A program made the position numbers and the translations under genes. The notes beneath the pieces were generated by a model that worked only from the letters and a program-made list of their open reading frames with translations, searched no databases and had not been told where the DNA came from. Shown here in pieces: positions 1 to 8,618 of a DNA stretch of 64,000 bases. The number at the start of each line of letters is the position of its first letter. Position 1 is the first letter of the stretch. The stretch covers positions 1 through 64,000 of the forward strand of contig CBKWJC010000025.1 in the NCBI GenBank assembly GCA_966674685.1, in the 5' to 3' direction. The DNA is from Thainema sp966674685. Its GTDB lineage: Bacteria > Cyanobacteriota > Cyanobacteriia > Phormidesmidales > Phormidesmidaceae.

Positions 1-233
1 TGTACAACCCTTTGGTTTCGAAAGTCTTCTTTCCCCTCTTTTGTTTCCTGGAGAAAAAAGGGCTTTTTTTTGCTTCGTTTTTCCCCCCCCACAAAACTGT
101 CATAACCAATATGACTATCGCTGTGAATAACGGGACGTAGGTTTATTAAGTTTCTAGAATGGGAATAATTCACTTAGCACTTATTGGGATAAATTCCGTG
201 AATTTAAACGTTCAGCGTTGAATTTATTCCTCC
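1..233. other. Left-edge intergenic DNA
   Basis: No gene is seen here. The stretch is AT-rich with homopolymer runs of T and C near positions 61-90. It may be the downstream or promoter region of a gene outside the window. Nothing else can be supported. Confidence 0.4.
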
Positions 234-332
234 TCACATCTTGCACCAAAACCCAGAAGAGTTATTTGGCCGCCGCATCGCGGCGGCCAAATAACTCTTC
301 TGGGTTCCCGAAGTGCAAGGTACAAGATGTGA
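234..332. repeat. Palindromic MITE-like repeat, family B copy 1
   Basis: The outer ends read TCACATCTTGCACC on the left and, inverted, TCACATCTTG(T) on the right. Inside is a near-perfect palindrome (about 253-304) whose centre is GCCGCCGCATCGCGGCGGC. Related copies lie at 6969-7062, 10498-10589, 30562-30655 and 56867-57150, with fragments at 18711-18730 and 33236-33272. There is no coding capacity. This copy sits just upstream of the BI-1 gene, so it could form a hairpin in the leader. Confidence 0.75.
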
Positions 333-360
333 ACTTATCAACTTCTTAAGGAGCCACACT

Positions 361-1047
361 ATGATCACAGTTGCTCAGGCTCGACCCAGTGAACGGGCCG
401 TGTTTATTCGCAAAACGTACATGCATTTAGCGGGTGCAGTTGGTGCATTTATCCTAATTGAATTTCTGTTGTTTCAGCTTGGTATTGCAGAAGCTCTCAC
501 AGCACTGATTGCAAGTAACCAATATGCTTGGTTAGCTGTCTTAGGCGGATTTGCGCTACTAGGCTGGTTTTCCAGAAGTTTAGCGGCTAAAGCTGACTCG
601 ACCCAGACGCAGTATATGGGCTTGGGTATTTATGTAGTGGGCCAGGCGCTCATTTTTGCGCCAATTCTCTATATTGCTGCGGTCTTTTCTGATCCAACTG
701 TGATTCCTACGGCGGCGATTTTGACGCTCTTGATGTTTGCGGGATTAACGACAATTGCCTTCACGACGCGCACCGATTTCACATTTTTGGGCGGCGTTCT
801 GAAGATTGCTGGCTTTGTGGCATTAGGTTTAATTGTCTGTAGCGTCCTCTTTGGTTTTACGCTGGGACTGCTCTTTTCGGTGGTGATGGTCGCCTTTGCC
901 TCAGCGGCGATTCTGTATGACACCTCTAAAATCATGCACCACTATTCGACGGAGCATTATGTTGCCGCATCGCTGGAGCTGTTTGCATCTGTGGCACTGC
1001 TGTTCTGGTATATTCTGCGAATCGTGATGTCCTTGTCACGACGTTAG
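361..1047 (+). CDS. Bax inhibitor-1 / YccA family membrane protein
   Basis: A 228-residue integral membrane protein with about seven hydrophobic segments, matching the size and layout of the Bax inhibitor-1 (BI-1/YccA/YbhL) family. The conserved C-terminal part (VALLFWYILRIVM) and the ILYDTSKI segment are typical. Known members are membrane proteins linked to calcium leak or protease regulation; the exact bacterial role is unclear. The ATG at 361 is chosen over the upstream start at 313 because AAGGAG lies 7 bases before it (348-353), and the extra 16 residues would overlap the palindromic repeat. A strong terminator follows at 1071-1099. Confidence 0.88.
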   Translation: MITVAQARPSERAVFIRKTYMHLAGAVGAFILIEFLLFQLGIAEALTALIASNQYAWLAVLGGFALLGWFSRSLAAKADSTQTQYMGLGIYVVGQALIFAPILYIAAVFSDPTVIPTAAILTLLMFAGLTTIAFTTRTDFTFLGGVLKIAGFVALGLIVCSVLFGFTLGLLFSVVMVAFASAAILYDTSKIMHHYSTEHYVAASLELFASVALLFWYILRIVMSLSRR

Positions 1048-1070
1048 GCATTAGTATTAAGACCCAAAAA

Positions 1071-1099
1071 CCGGGGGCGCGCCCCCGGTTTTTTGTTTT
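1071..1099. terminator. Bidirectional rho-independent terminator
   Basis: The GC-only stem CCGGGGGCGCGCCCCCGG (1071-1088) is flanked by an A-run on the left and a T-run on the right. It can therefore end both the rightward BI-1 transcript and the leftward TIGR02588 transcript that converge here. Confidence 0.85.
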
Positions 1100-1123
1100 C
1101 ACGTGAGTTTGAAAATTGCTAAT

Positions 1124-1540
1124 TTAAGGAAGCCGATAGCCTGTCGATTTAATCGTGAATTCTCCCTGGGCTGGATCGTTTTCAAAAATAAACATGCCGT
1201 CTGCCTGTTCACGACTGGATAGAAAATCAACCTGTTGCTCTGCGGTTTCAATCGCCTCGCCACCAACCTTCAGTTCGGCCAAGATTTGCACACTGTCTGC
1301 TGTATCACCACCTTTGTTAGATACCGTGTACGGAATATAGTATTGTCCTGCCGTTGTAAAAGCTGGCGCAGTCTGAGTGACGGTAATGACGGGCGGTTCA
1401 TTATTTTGGGTGAGCCAAATAAAGCAAATTAGTCCCACTAAAACAATCACAATTAGAGATGAAATAGCAATTGTGATTTGCTCTGCGGTAATTCGATAAA
1501 TCCCTTTAGGACGTCCAAATTGATAGACGGTACGTTTCAT
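1124..1540 (-). CDS. TIGR02588 family protein
   Basis: A 138-residue protein with one N-terminal transmembrane helix (about residues 20-42) followed by a beta-rich domain that probably lies outside the cytoplasmic membrane. Length and the adjacent TIGR02587 gene match the TIGR02588 family, which is described as always neighbouring TIGR02587. The start is taken at 1540, where ATG overlaps the upstream gene's TGA as ATGA. The longer frame starting at 1618 would run deep into the upstream gene. Function is unknown; the pair is likely translationally coupled and forms a membrane complex (inference). Confidence 0.75.
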   Translation of the reverse strand: MKRTVYQFGRPKGIYRITAEQITIAISSLIVIVLVGLICFIWLTQNNEPPVITVTQTAPAFTTAGQYYIPYTVSNKGGDTADSVQILAELKVGGEAIETAEQQVDFLSSREQADGMFIFENDPAQGEFTIKSTGYRLP

Positions 1541-2445
1541 ATCGCAAGTCGGCCTGCGGCTCCTCCGATCGCAGTTGGCAGTCCTAGAATAACGGAATCT
1601 TTGAGCCACAATGTCCAAGGATCGCTAACACCTAGGTTTTTAAAGAACAGCAGCATCAGCATGGCGGTTACGAGCGAAACCAGATAAGAGACAACTGTTT
1701 CGCTGAGCGGACTTTGAAACAAGCCTTTCTGCTGTCGTCGTTTTGTTTGGGCCGTAAAGCCAGCCACAAATACGATGGCGTACGAAATTGCCAACGATGC
1801 CACTAGCATTGCTAAGAGCCAAGGGGGTGTGATGGCCACCTCTAGTAGAGGAATTTCGTCTGTTGGCGCAATGCTAAAGCCGATGATCACTCCGCCAACC
1901 AGGGTTGCGCCGATATCAGATAGCGTTGAGCTTAGCTCAATGGGGATGTCATCATCTGCATCCGGTTCCTCTGTATCGTCTGCATTGTCAGATTCATCAG
2001 ATTCGTCAGACTCAGCGATGCCTTCTTTCAGGATCGAGCGAGCCAAGGCAACTCCGATCGCAAATGGAATTCCCTCAATTACGATTTTGCCGATACTTTC
2101 CTGTAAGGATGTTTCTAAGGTAATTTCTCGCAGCAGGACTAAGATCAAGCCTGTACAGAGGGTACCAATTGCGATCGCTTCTATACTATCGGTCGCCGCA
2201 TAGAATGAATTGTCGGGGCGCACCTGCCGAAAACCGTCAGTACGATTCAGCAGAAACGCAATGACAAAGGCAATTCCCAGACTCAGCAGCATCCGTGGTG
2301 GTTCTACCGACGAGCCAATCCACCACGCTTCCATTGTGTAGAGCAGCGGAATGCCAAACAAAAAACCACCAGACATACCCCGGATTAGATCTTTTAGCTC
2401 GAACTGCCACTCATCGGGGCGAGGGAAGATGACGCGTTTTGCCAT
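1537..2445 (-). CDS. TIGR02587 family integral membrane protein
   Basis: A 302-residue protein with several hydrophobic segments (about residues 25-45, 50-68, 90-108, 125-142, then four more towards the C-terminus). A very acidic loop of repeated Asp/Glu/Ser sits around residues 143-166. The N-terminal motif RGMSGGFLFGIPLLYTMEAW fits TIGR02587, a family known from cyanobacteria and rhizobia and always next to TIGR02588. The stop overlaps the TIGR02588 start by ATGA. No biochemical function is known. No strong ribosome binding site precedes the ATG. Confidence 0.78.
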   Translation of the reverse strand: MAKRVIFPRPDEWQFELKDLIRGMSGGFLFGIPLLYTMEAWWIGSSVEPPRMLLSLGIAFVIAFLLNRTDGFRQVRPDNSFYAATDSIEAIAIGTLCTGLILVLLREITLETSLQESIGKIVIEGIPFAIGVALARSILKEGIAESDESDESDNADDTEEPDADDDIPIELSSTLSDIGATLVGGVIIGFSIAPTDEIPLLEVAITPPWLLAMLVASLAISYAIVFVAGFTAQTKRRQQKGLFQSPLSETVVSYLVSLVTAMLMLLFFKNLGVSDPWTLWLKDSVILGLPTAIGGAAGRLAI

Positions 2446-2548
2446 AGGTTCAAACTGTATATTCTTTGCAGTGTATATCTATAGCAGGAGGCGCGAGAAT
2501 GCTGCTTTGGACAGATTTCTGTAAGTATCGCTACCAGTTTGGAAATGA

Positions 2549-2590
2549 GGATTGAGTGCTGAGTGCTGAGTGCTGAGGACTGAATGACAG
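2549..2590. repeat. Short tandem heptamer repeat (GAGTGCT)n
   Basis: GAGTGCT is repeated about three times in tandem and followed by degenerate copies. Similar heptamer DNA (CACTCAG/TGAGTGC) occurs at 9757-9800, 20118-20222, 32218-32235 and 34355-34380. Such STRR heptamers are common between cyanobacterial genes. Confidence 0.6.
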
Positions 2591-2613
2591 GAATACGTCT
2601 CACTCCTCACGCC

Positions 2614-2721
2614 TTATATCAAGTCCGTGTGTAAGAACCGATCATTTATTGTTTATGAAATGCTGGCTTAGCCAGCATTTCATAAACAATAAATGATCGG
2701 TTCTTAAGCGGATTTCATATT
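2614..2721. repeat. Long palindromic MITE-like repeat, family A copy 1
   Basis: A perfect 73-bp inverted repeat (2633-2705) is centred on GGCTTAGCC. Degenerate outer ends read about ATATCAAGTCCGTGTGTAAG on the left and its near complement on the right. The same outer ends recur at 24661-24745, 36195-36266, 56584-56680, 57039-57082 and 32195-32219. It encodes nothing and looks like a non-autonomous mobile or hairpin-forming element. Confidence 0.8.
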
Positions 2722-2730
2722 ACTCTTCAT

Positions 2731-2961
2731 TCAATAGATCATCATCATGGCTCGATATAAATCTGTATCGGTTTCATATTGATAGCGGTCTTGATAACTA
2801 TCTTGATAGGTATCGCCATGAATCAATGAGTGACTTGTGGTATCTTTGAGCTTCTTAGAATCAAGCTTCCAGACCGTAATGCCAAAGTTCCACCATGAAC
2901 CGAATGACCAGTACTGTGCTGTCTTTGGAATGGCGTTGGGGCAAGTAGCAGTGTATTGCAT
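2731..2961 (-). CDS. Possible small hypothetical protein
   Basis: A 76-residue frame starting MQYTATCPNAIPKTAQYWSF, rich in Trp and Tyr near the start and ending in an Asp/Tyr/Gln-rich tail with a short internal repeat (DTYQDSYQDRYQ). A GTG start 26 codons upstream would extend it to 3039. Only a weak purine stretch precedes either start. The family is not recognised, and the frame is bracketed by two palindromic repeats, so it may be a spurious frame. Confidence 0.3.
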   Translation of the reverse strand: MQYTATCPNAIPKTAQYWSFGSWWNFGITVWKLDSKKLKDTTSHSLIHGDTYQDSYQDRYQYETDTDLYRAMMMIY

Positions 2962-3069
2962 GGGGACTTTCTCTCTGTGAAATGGGGTGAAACTGATATA
3001 GTCAATTTCACCTGTCACCCATAAAAGTTCGAAAACCACATCTCAATTTCTCAACTGTCACAAAAGAAT

Positions 3070-3144
3070 TGCTGATTTTAAGTATGGATTGTGATGTGGA
3101 GGCACCGCTCCCACATCACAATCCATACCCAGATTAAGCAACGC
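3070..3144. repeat. Palindromic repeat, family D copy 1
   Basis: Ends read GCTGATTTTAAGTATG on the left and CCCAGATTAAGCAACGCC on the right, with an inner palindrome built on TGTGATGTGG and its complement. Copies are at 33294-33364, 50845-50919 and 54843-54918. No coding capacity. Confidence 0.75.
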
Positions 3145-3158
3145 CGTCACAAACGGTC

Positions 3159-6100
3159 TTATTCATCAATCGAAACACCCAACCGTCTCAGTAGATCAAT
3201 TTGCACTGAGTTAAGCCCTTCAGGGTGGCTCAAACGGAAGCCGTGATAGGGACTGTTCAGCAACAGGTCAACATCGGGTTGAATATGCAGCGAGTTTGAT
3301 TGTGGATCAAGCCGTTCCCAGAGCTGGAAGCGATCGCCGAGTTGCAGACTAGCAATGCCTTGATGGGGAGTGAAAAACAGGTGCGCCTCGTCATGTAAAA
3401 ACGGCAGCGCTATGAGCTTGGGGGCGGGTTTTTGAGCGCGAGAATCAGTGGGTACATGATTGGACAAGTCAAGTAAAATAATTTGCGCTTGTTTATCCTG
3501 ATTGTTTGAGTTGGTCTGTCGTCCGGCTATCCAGCAGTGCTGATCGTCGATACAGCTAACGTGGCTGATGTAGAAGTTGGCGTTTTCAAACAGCACAGTT
3601 GCTGTTTGATAGGTATTGTCCCAAAGCCGCACGGTGTGGTCACGTCCGGCGCTAATGAGCTGACCTTGGGGCGTGAAACCCAGATACTCGATGGCGCTGT
3701 CATGGGCCTGAATATCCGTCCGCAGTTGGTGTTTATCGAGATCCCAGACGCAAATCAGCCCTTGTCGATCACCACTGATCAGGTATTTGCCGTCCGTTGA
3801 GAAGACGAGGTGAGTAATTCCCGCTCGATGGCGGAAGGTGTGTTGAGTCGTGCCGCGAGAGGTGTGCCAGAGACGGATTGTGCCGCTCGTGCTTCCGCTC
3901 GCTAATTGGGGTTGGGATGGATGAAAGGCGAGTGCGTCAATTTCATGACGATGTCCTTCGAGGGGCTGGGATGGCTGATCGTTAGCTAACGGCCAGAGCC
4001 AGAGCCGTCCGTTCATGTCGCTGCTGGCTAGGTGCTGGCTGTCGGAACTGATTGCGATCGCACAAATCCGGGTATGGGATGCCTGCAAAACATGGCGGCA
4101 GCGCATGGTATCAAGATCCCACACCCGCACACTCCCGTCACGATTGCCAACGGCAAGCAGTTTAGCCGTTGGATTAAAAGCATAGGACTGCACGGGGCAG
4201 GAGTAGCCCATCCAGCGCTGAACCACTGACGCAGTGGGTACGGATGCAGACGACATTTGCCACAGGTGAATGGAATGGGCGGTCGGCATGGCAACGAGCC
4301 GCTGTCCGTCGCCGCTAACCACTAGAGGTGTATTCAGTTCGACGGCAACGCTGGCAATTTCGTCTAGCTCAGAATTGACGGTTTTGAAAATTAGCTGATC
4401 GTCCTTAATATAGGCCAGATAAAGGATTGGACAGCTTGTTTGAGTTCTCCAAAGGTAAGCATTGGTAATCGTTGCTTCTGGCTCGACGGTCGCTAGGAAC
4501 AAGGTGGGTTCGAGGCTCCAGAGCCGGAGCGAGGTGCGATCGCTAACGGCGGCATAGAGATTGTTGTCTTCAAAGATTAAGCTGCGAATGCGATCAATAT
4601 TGGGGGCGCTAATTCGCCTCGTCACATGGGTTGGACGCTCCCAGACCAGTACGGCGTAGCTATCGCTACTAGCCAATCGCTGGTCGTCATCTGACCAAGT
4701 TAGAAGGCGAATAGCAGCTTGTCGGTCTGATGGTCGGTCTGTTAATAGGGGCAACTCTTGCAGCGTACTGTTGGCCCGAAATGGGTCAAACCAGAGGAAG
4801 GTTCGTCCATTGCGATCGCCAATCGCTAGGATCTCGCCATCGGCAGAAAAAGAGAGTGCTGTGATCGGTGCGTCATGAATATTACGGACAGCAACAGTCG
4901 GGTCAGATTGGCTCTGCCAGTGCCACAAACAGATAAAGCCGAGCGCCGTGCCACAGGCCAGGATTGGCTGCTGCGGATGGAATGCTAAGCTGTAGATTTC
5001 AGCATCGTTGAACATGCGAATGGGAGTCGCTGTTTCGGCTTGCCAAATGGTGATCTGTCCGCTGGATTCACCAATCGCTAAATGCTGCCCCGTCCTATCT
5101 AGCGCTAACTTAACCCTACCTGCTAAGGGAATTGCAAACCCGCAGTTTCGCAACCGCGTATAGCATCCCGTACAGTTCCAGAGGCTGACTCGGCAAAGGT
5201 CAGCATTGCAGATATCGAGGTCAGAAAAATCGAGTGCATCAAATTTGACACTAGCAGCTTGGCAGAGGTTAATTAAGTTGCCTACTGTGTAAGAACGGGC
5301 TTCTAGCTGTCGCGCACACACCTGCTCTAGTAAGGTTTTCAACCGATGTCGAAGCTGATGAATGGAACCATAAAGTTCTGTCAATCGATGCAGGATAGGC
5401 GTAATTAACTGATCAATTTGCTGCTGAATGACGGCTGCTGGATCCTGAGCAGACCGGATTGGTAAGTAATGTAGCAGTTCAAAGTGACCCGTATCTAGTT
5501 CATCTACTAGCCTATTCAGCAGTCGCTGGAGGATAAAGTCCTGCCAAATGGCACTTGGGGCGTAGAACGGAACGCTGTTCGTTTCCTGAACAATTGAGGT
5601 AGCAATCTGGATAAAGGCGCGATCGCGCAGCTTAGAGACGGTATGAATCAAGTCAGGTTGGGCAGTAGAGCGAGACAGGTGAGACTGGAGATAGTCGATG
5701 GGTAAAGGCTTAGCGGCAACTACCAGCCAGTGCATCACGCCTTGTTCAACTGGGCTGAGATGATTGTAGTCTGCTTCTAAACAGAAATGAATACTCTGAA
5801 GCAAACGGGATGAGAGCGAATCCCAAAAGTAAGACCAGCTTCCGGCTATGGTTTGATGTACCTGCTGGGCTACAGCCGTTAGGTAGTGCGGGTGGTGGGC
5901 ATAGTAGGTCTGAATCTCGTGAAGCAGAGATGCAGGCGGTAGATCTCCGTACTGAGCCATTAGCTGCTGGCTAGCCTGAGGCGGAAGTGCTGACAGGGAA
6001 AGGGATTGCGCTTGTTGCCAGAATGGACGATTGAGAATTTCCGTATTGAAGCGGCTAATCACCAGCACACAGCTCGTCGTGAGATGGCTAACTCGCTGGA

Positions 6101-6878
6101 GAAACTGCTGATAGAGTTCAGCCTCCTGCTGGGCACTGTGGCCGTCCTGTGCGATCGCATCAAAGTCTTCGAGGATGAGTAAGGACTGCCGCTGCTGCAT
6201 CAACTGGAGCACAGTTTGCAGCATATCGCCTGGAGGTGCTGTGATTAGGGGATTTTCTGGTTCAATCAGGTGAATCAAGCGGTTGAGGATATCGCAGAAC
6301 GAAAGGTGCGATCGCAACGAGCGGCAGAGAATCACCGGAAACCGATCGGCTATACGACGCACCACGGCTTCACATAAGCAGGACTTGCCAATACCTGTAA
6401 TGCCTATAATGCCTACAATACGAGCCTGATTTGAAGTGAGATACTCCGTCAACTGCTGCAATTCGCGATCGCGACCGAGTAACTCGATTTCTCCGATCCA
6501 GTTGCCAAAGTCATGTCTAGTCGGTTGATTTGGCGCTGTATCTGTTGCTCTATCTGAAGATTGGCGCTCGCGCAGCATAATGCTGCTGATGGTTGCTTTC
6601 AGGTTGGTTTTACGGATTTTAGTTTGAAATACCGTACTCAGTTCGTCCCACAGGTCTGACGCGACATTGTGAACATAGGACTGGCTGTAGCGTTCAGCTT
6701 CGGCAATTTCTCGATAGGTAAGCCTGGGGTAGCGCCAAACACTAATCAACAACGTGCGCTCAATATTAGAGAGATTGGAGAGCGTCTCGTTGGCTGTTCG
6801 GTTTGTTCTCAGTCTTTCTTCGATAAAATTGAGGACTTCATCGTCTGAAAATTCCATAGCCCCTAATCGTTGATGCAC
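3159..6878 (-). CDS. STAND NTPase: HTH, NB-ARC-type ATPase and WD40 repeats
   Basis: A 1239-residue multidomain signalling protein. Residues 8-100 match the N-terminal winged-HTH-like module common in cyanobacterial STAND proteins (LTYREIAEAERYSQSYVHNV). A P-loop GITGIGKS lies at 159-166, and a Walker B-like LLILEDFD lies about 75 residues later. Residues of about 600-1150 form a WD40 beta-propeller with several recognisable repeats (for example LLAVGNRDGSVRVWDL and LISAGRDHTVRLWD). In this family ligand or partner sensing by the propeller is thought to control ATPase-driven oligomerisation; the specific role is unknown. Start: ATG at 6878 has a GGGGCAGGG stretch upstream; an alternative ATG at 6857 would begin MEFSDDEVLNF and fits the family start better. 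No operon partner is visible. Confidence 0.85.
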   Translation of the reverse strand: MHQRLGAMEFSDDEVLNFIEERLRTNRTANETLSNLSNIERTLLISVWRYPRLTYREIAEAERYSQSYVHNVASDLWDELSTVFQTKIRKTNLKATISSIMLRERQSSDRATDTAPNQPTRHDFGNWIGEIELLGRDRELQQLTEYLTSNQARIVGIIGITGIGKSCLCEAVVRRIADRFPVILCRSLRSHLSFCDILNRLIHLIEPENPLITAPPGDMLQTVLQLMQQRQSLLILEDFDAIAQDGHSAQQEAELYQQFLQRVSHLTTSCVLVISRFNTEILNRPFWQQAQSLSLSALPPQASQQLMAQYGDLPPASLLHEIQTYYAHHPHYLTAVAQQVHQTIAGSWSYFWDSLSSRLLQSIHFCLEADYNHLSPVEQGVMHWLVVAAKPLPIDYLQSHLSRSTAQPDLIHTVSKLRDRAFIQIATSIVQETNSVPFYAPSAIWQDFILQRLLNRLVDELDTGHFELLHYLPIRSAQDPAAVIQQQIDQLITPILHRLTELYGSIHQLRHRLKTLLEQVCARQLEARSYTVGNLINLCQAASVKFDALDFSDLDICNADLCRVSLWNCTGCYTRLRNCGFAIPLAGRVKLALDRTGQHLAIGESSGQITIWQAETATPIRMFNDAEIYSLAFHPQQPILACGTALGFICLWHWQSQSDPTVAVRNIHDAPITALSFSADGEILAIGDRNGRTFLWFDPFRANSTLQELPLLTDRPSDRQAAIRLLTWSDDDQRLASSDSYAVLVWERPTHVTRRISAPNIDRIRSLIFEDNNLYAAVSDRTSLRLWSLEPTLFLATVEPEATITNAYLWRTQTSCPILYLAYIKDDQLIFKTVNSELDEIASVAVELNTPLVVSGDGQRLVAMPTAHSIHLWQMSSASVPTASVVQRWMGYSCPVQSYAFNPTAKLLAVGNRDGSVRVWDLDTMRCRHVLQASHTRICAIAISSDSQHLASSDMNGRLWLWPLANDQPSQPLEGHRHEIDALAFHPSQPQLASGSTSGTIRLWHTSRGTTQHTFRHRAGITHLVFSTDGKYLISGDRQGLICVWDLDKHQLRTDIQAHDSAIEYLGFTPQGQLISAGRDHTVRLWDNTYQTATVLFENANFYISHVSCIDDQHCWIAGRQTNSNNQDKQAQIILLDLSNHVPTDSRAQKPAPKLIALPFLHDEAHLFFTPHQGIASLQLGDRFQLWERLDPQSNSLHIQPDVDLLLNSPYHGFRLSHPEGLNSVQIDLLRRLGVSIDE

Positions 6879-6968
6879 ACCCTGCCCCTAGTTATGGCAC
6901 TTAAACGATGATGACCGCCTGTTGTTTGGCAAAGCCTATGACAGCAAATCGCTCCCCAAGTACCACAT

Positions 6969-7062
6969 TCACATCTTGCACCCAATCAGACGAGTGTTTT
7001 TGCCGCTACATTGTGGCAGCAAAATCCTACTTGGGGTTCTGCACAAGTAAGCTGCAAGATCT
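6969..7062. repeat. Palindromic MITE-like repeat, family B copy 2
   Basis: The left end TCACATCTTGCACCC matches copy 1; the right end is GCTGCAAGATCT. The inner hairpin is TTTTGCCGCTACATTGTGGC followed by AGCAAAA. It is more diverged than copy 1. Confidence 0.65.
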
Positions 7063-7400
7063 AGAACTATCCACAGTTTAGGGCTAGTTTAAGACTACAT
7101 AAGTGACTTTATGTGACTATTTGCAATGTTTTTAGGATTACAAGTGCATCTGTTCTTACGGGTAACTGATTAGAAATATTGGCTCAAATACCTCAAAATT
7201 AGAACTTTTCAGCTAATTGCAAATCGGCCTTAACGTCAATTTTCGAACTGACAACCTGAGAGCCTAACGTTGTTCAATCTGACTTGACCTGACTTTTATT
7301 TACTTTTTGTGAAAAAAGCGCCGCCTGATCCTGATTATTTTGCGATCAAGACCTGATTCCAAGTGACTTTGTAATAGCTGATCAGCGACTATGCTGAAGA

Positions 7401-7480
7401 CATTCCGGTGTAAGAGCTGTGGCTGAGGCGATGTTGCCCCCGTTGCTCAATGAACAGCATTACTTTTATACACCAGAATG
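7401..7480. promoter_or_regulatory. Inverted repeat in the leader of the small zinc-ribbon gene
   Basis: CATTCCGGTGTA (7401-7412) pairs with TACACCAGAATG (7469-7480) at 11 of 12 positions, spanning 80 bp and ending 22 bp before the ATG at 7503. It could be a structured leader RNA or a chance dyad. Confidence 0.3.
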
Positions 7481-7502
7481 CCTATCTGAAGAGGTCTAAA
7501 CT

Positions 7503-7715
7503 ATGCCCCGTCTGATTCTCACTGAACTGCCTAGCCAGACTGCCGATCTAAATTGCCCTAGCTGCCACAGCTCTCATACGATTGTGGCTCATACTGACGA
7601 CCACTACGTGTGTTTGAACTGTGGCTGGAGCCGAAATCTGAATGAATCCTCTGGTTTCTGGAATGCGATCGCAGCTTTTGCGTCTGCCCTAATTATGATG
7701 CTGATTTTTATCTAA
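7503..7715 (+). CDS. Small membrane-anchored zinc-ribbon protein
   Basis: A 70-residue protein. Two CxxC knuckles (CPSC around residue 19 and CLNC around residue 37) form a rubredoxin-like zinc ribbon, and the last 20 residues are a hydrophobic helix (FWNAIAAFASALIMMLIFI). It is likely tethered to a membrane with the ribbon in the cytoplasm. GAGG lies before the ATG, and a clear terminator follows at 7758-7789. The family is a small cyanobacterial type without a known function. Confidence 0.72.
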   Translation: MPRLILTELPSQTADLNCPSCHSSHTIVAHTDDHYVCLNCGWSRNLNESSGFWNAIAAFASALIMMLIFI

Positions 7716-7757
7716 ATTTCTGCACGGCGCAATGCGACAAACGTTTTGAATGCACCG

Positions 7758-7789
7758 AACGCTGTCTAGTGTTGGAGACAGCGTTTTTT
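7758..7789 (+). terminator. Rho-independent terminator
   Basis: Stem AACGCTGTCT / AGACAGCGTT with an 8-base loop, followed by a run of six T. It ends the zinc-ribbon gene transcript. Confidence 0.85.
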
Positions 7790-7807
7790 CTTTGCTTACT
7801 GTTCACT

Positions 7808-7842
7808 AAAACCCAAAGGGCAGAACTGCCCTTTGGGTTTTT
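7808..7842. terminator. Bidirectional terminator-like hairpin
   Basis: AAAACCCAAAGGGCAG pairs with CTGCCCTTTGGGTTTT around a 3-base loop, flanked by A- and T-rich ends. It is the second hairpin in the convergent zone between the zinc-ribbon gene and the leftward gene at 7943. Confidence 0.7.
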
Positions 7843-7860
7843 GGATACAAGGTGCTAGAT

Positions 7861-7892
7861 ATAAAAAATAACCCCTCAGCAGAGCTAAGGGG
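7861..7892 (-). terminator. Terminator of the leftward gene at 7943-8461
   Basis: Read leftward, the stem CCCCTTAGC / GCTGAGGGG is followed by TTATTTTTTAT, a standard rho-independent signal. Confidence 0.75.
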
Positions 7893-7942
7893 CTGTCATT
7901 CAAGTCTAGAGAGTAGAGAGTTGATATCAGCTAGCTGGCTAT

Positions 7943-8461
7943 TTAGCGGCGGCTCAACCAGCGACTTGCGATCGCGCCAAACGCCGCACCAACCAGAGGA
8001 TTACTGAAGAACTTAACTATGGCTGGCTGATCAGCAAGTACTTCCTGGAAAACATCGGGGTGGCTGTGATAGGCAAAGGCCGCCAGTTTGGTTACGTCAT
8101 CCTCATTCATGCGGCGAGCATGATGAGTGGAGAGACCTAGCCGCTGTTCTAAGTCGCGGTCATTTAAGCCCCGCTGCTTAAGGTGCTTAAACAATTCGCG
8201 GGCAACATCATCTCGCTCATTTGGCTTGATTTTTGCGATCGCGCTTCTCAGTTCTGGCTCCATCTGAGTCGCTGGAATTCGCTCTGGATGGAACGCTCGG
8301 CCAAATAGCTGCTTACGTTCATCTCGCGAGGAGCGCTGAGCAAAGTCGTCAAAGTTTGAGTATTCAGCTTCGGGCTGAGTGGATCTCGAATCTATCGACT
8401 CAACGTTGCCACTAGCCAGATCGTTCATGATCTCGCGTTTATAACGGTCACTGCTAGACAT
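7943..8461 (-). CDS. Conserved cyanobacterial-type hypothetical protein
   Basis: A 172-residue protein. The N-terminal third is charged and probably disordered, the middle (about residues 75-135) is helical with a repeated Arg/Asp/Glu pattern, and the C-terminus has a short glycine/alanine-rich hydrophobic segment (NPLVGAAFGAIASRWLSRR) that could be amphipathic. AGGAGAC precedes the ATG. It is monocistronic with its own terminator. I do not recognise a named family; the tail resembles small stress-associated membrane-binding proteins. Confidence 0.65.
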   Translation of the reverse strand: MSSSDRYKREIMNDLASGNVESIDSRSTQPEAEYSNFDDFAQRSSRDERKQLFGRAFHPERIPATQMEPELRSAIAKIKPNERDDVARELFKHLKQRGLNDRDLEQRLGLSTHHARRMNEDDVTKLAAFAYHSHPDVFQEVLADQPAIVKFFSNPLVGAAFGAIASRWLSRR

Positions 8462-8618
8462 AATTTTAAAGTCTCCTTTTTGCCCTTTATTGTTAATGAA
8501 TTATTGAAGTTTTATCGGCTAATCACTAGCAAGCCGCACGAATTAAATAAGTTTCAGCGATGAATTCAATTGACTTAACTTGCGTCAATAAATTGTCAAA
8601 AACCTACTTATAAAGCGG

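Larger units (their letters stand above)
6879..7502. other. Long intergenic region upstream of a small zinc-ribbon gene
   Basis: Besides the family B repeat at 6969-7062 this 620-bp stretch holds no gene I can support. It carries a short dyad around ACATAAGTGACTTTATGT (7099-7116) and, closer to the next gene, an inverted repeat listed separately at 7401-7480. It probably contains the promoters of both flanking genes. Confidence 0.4.
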
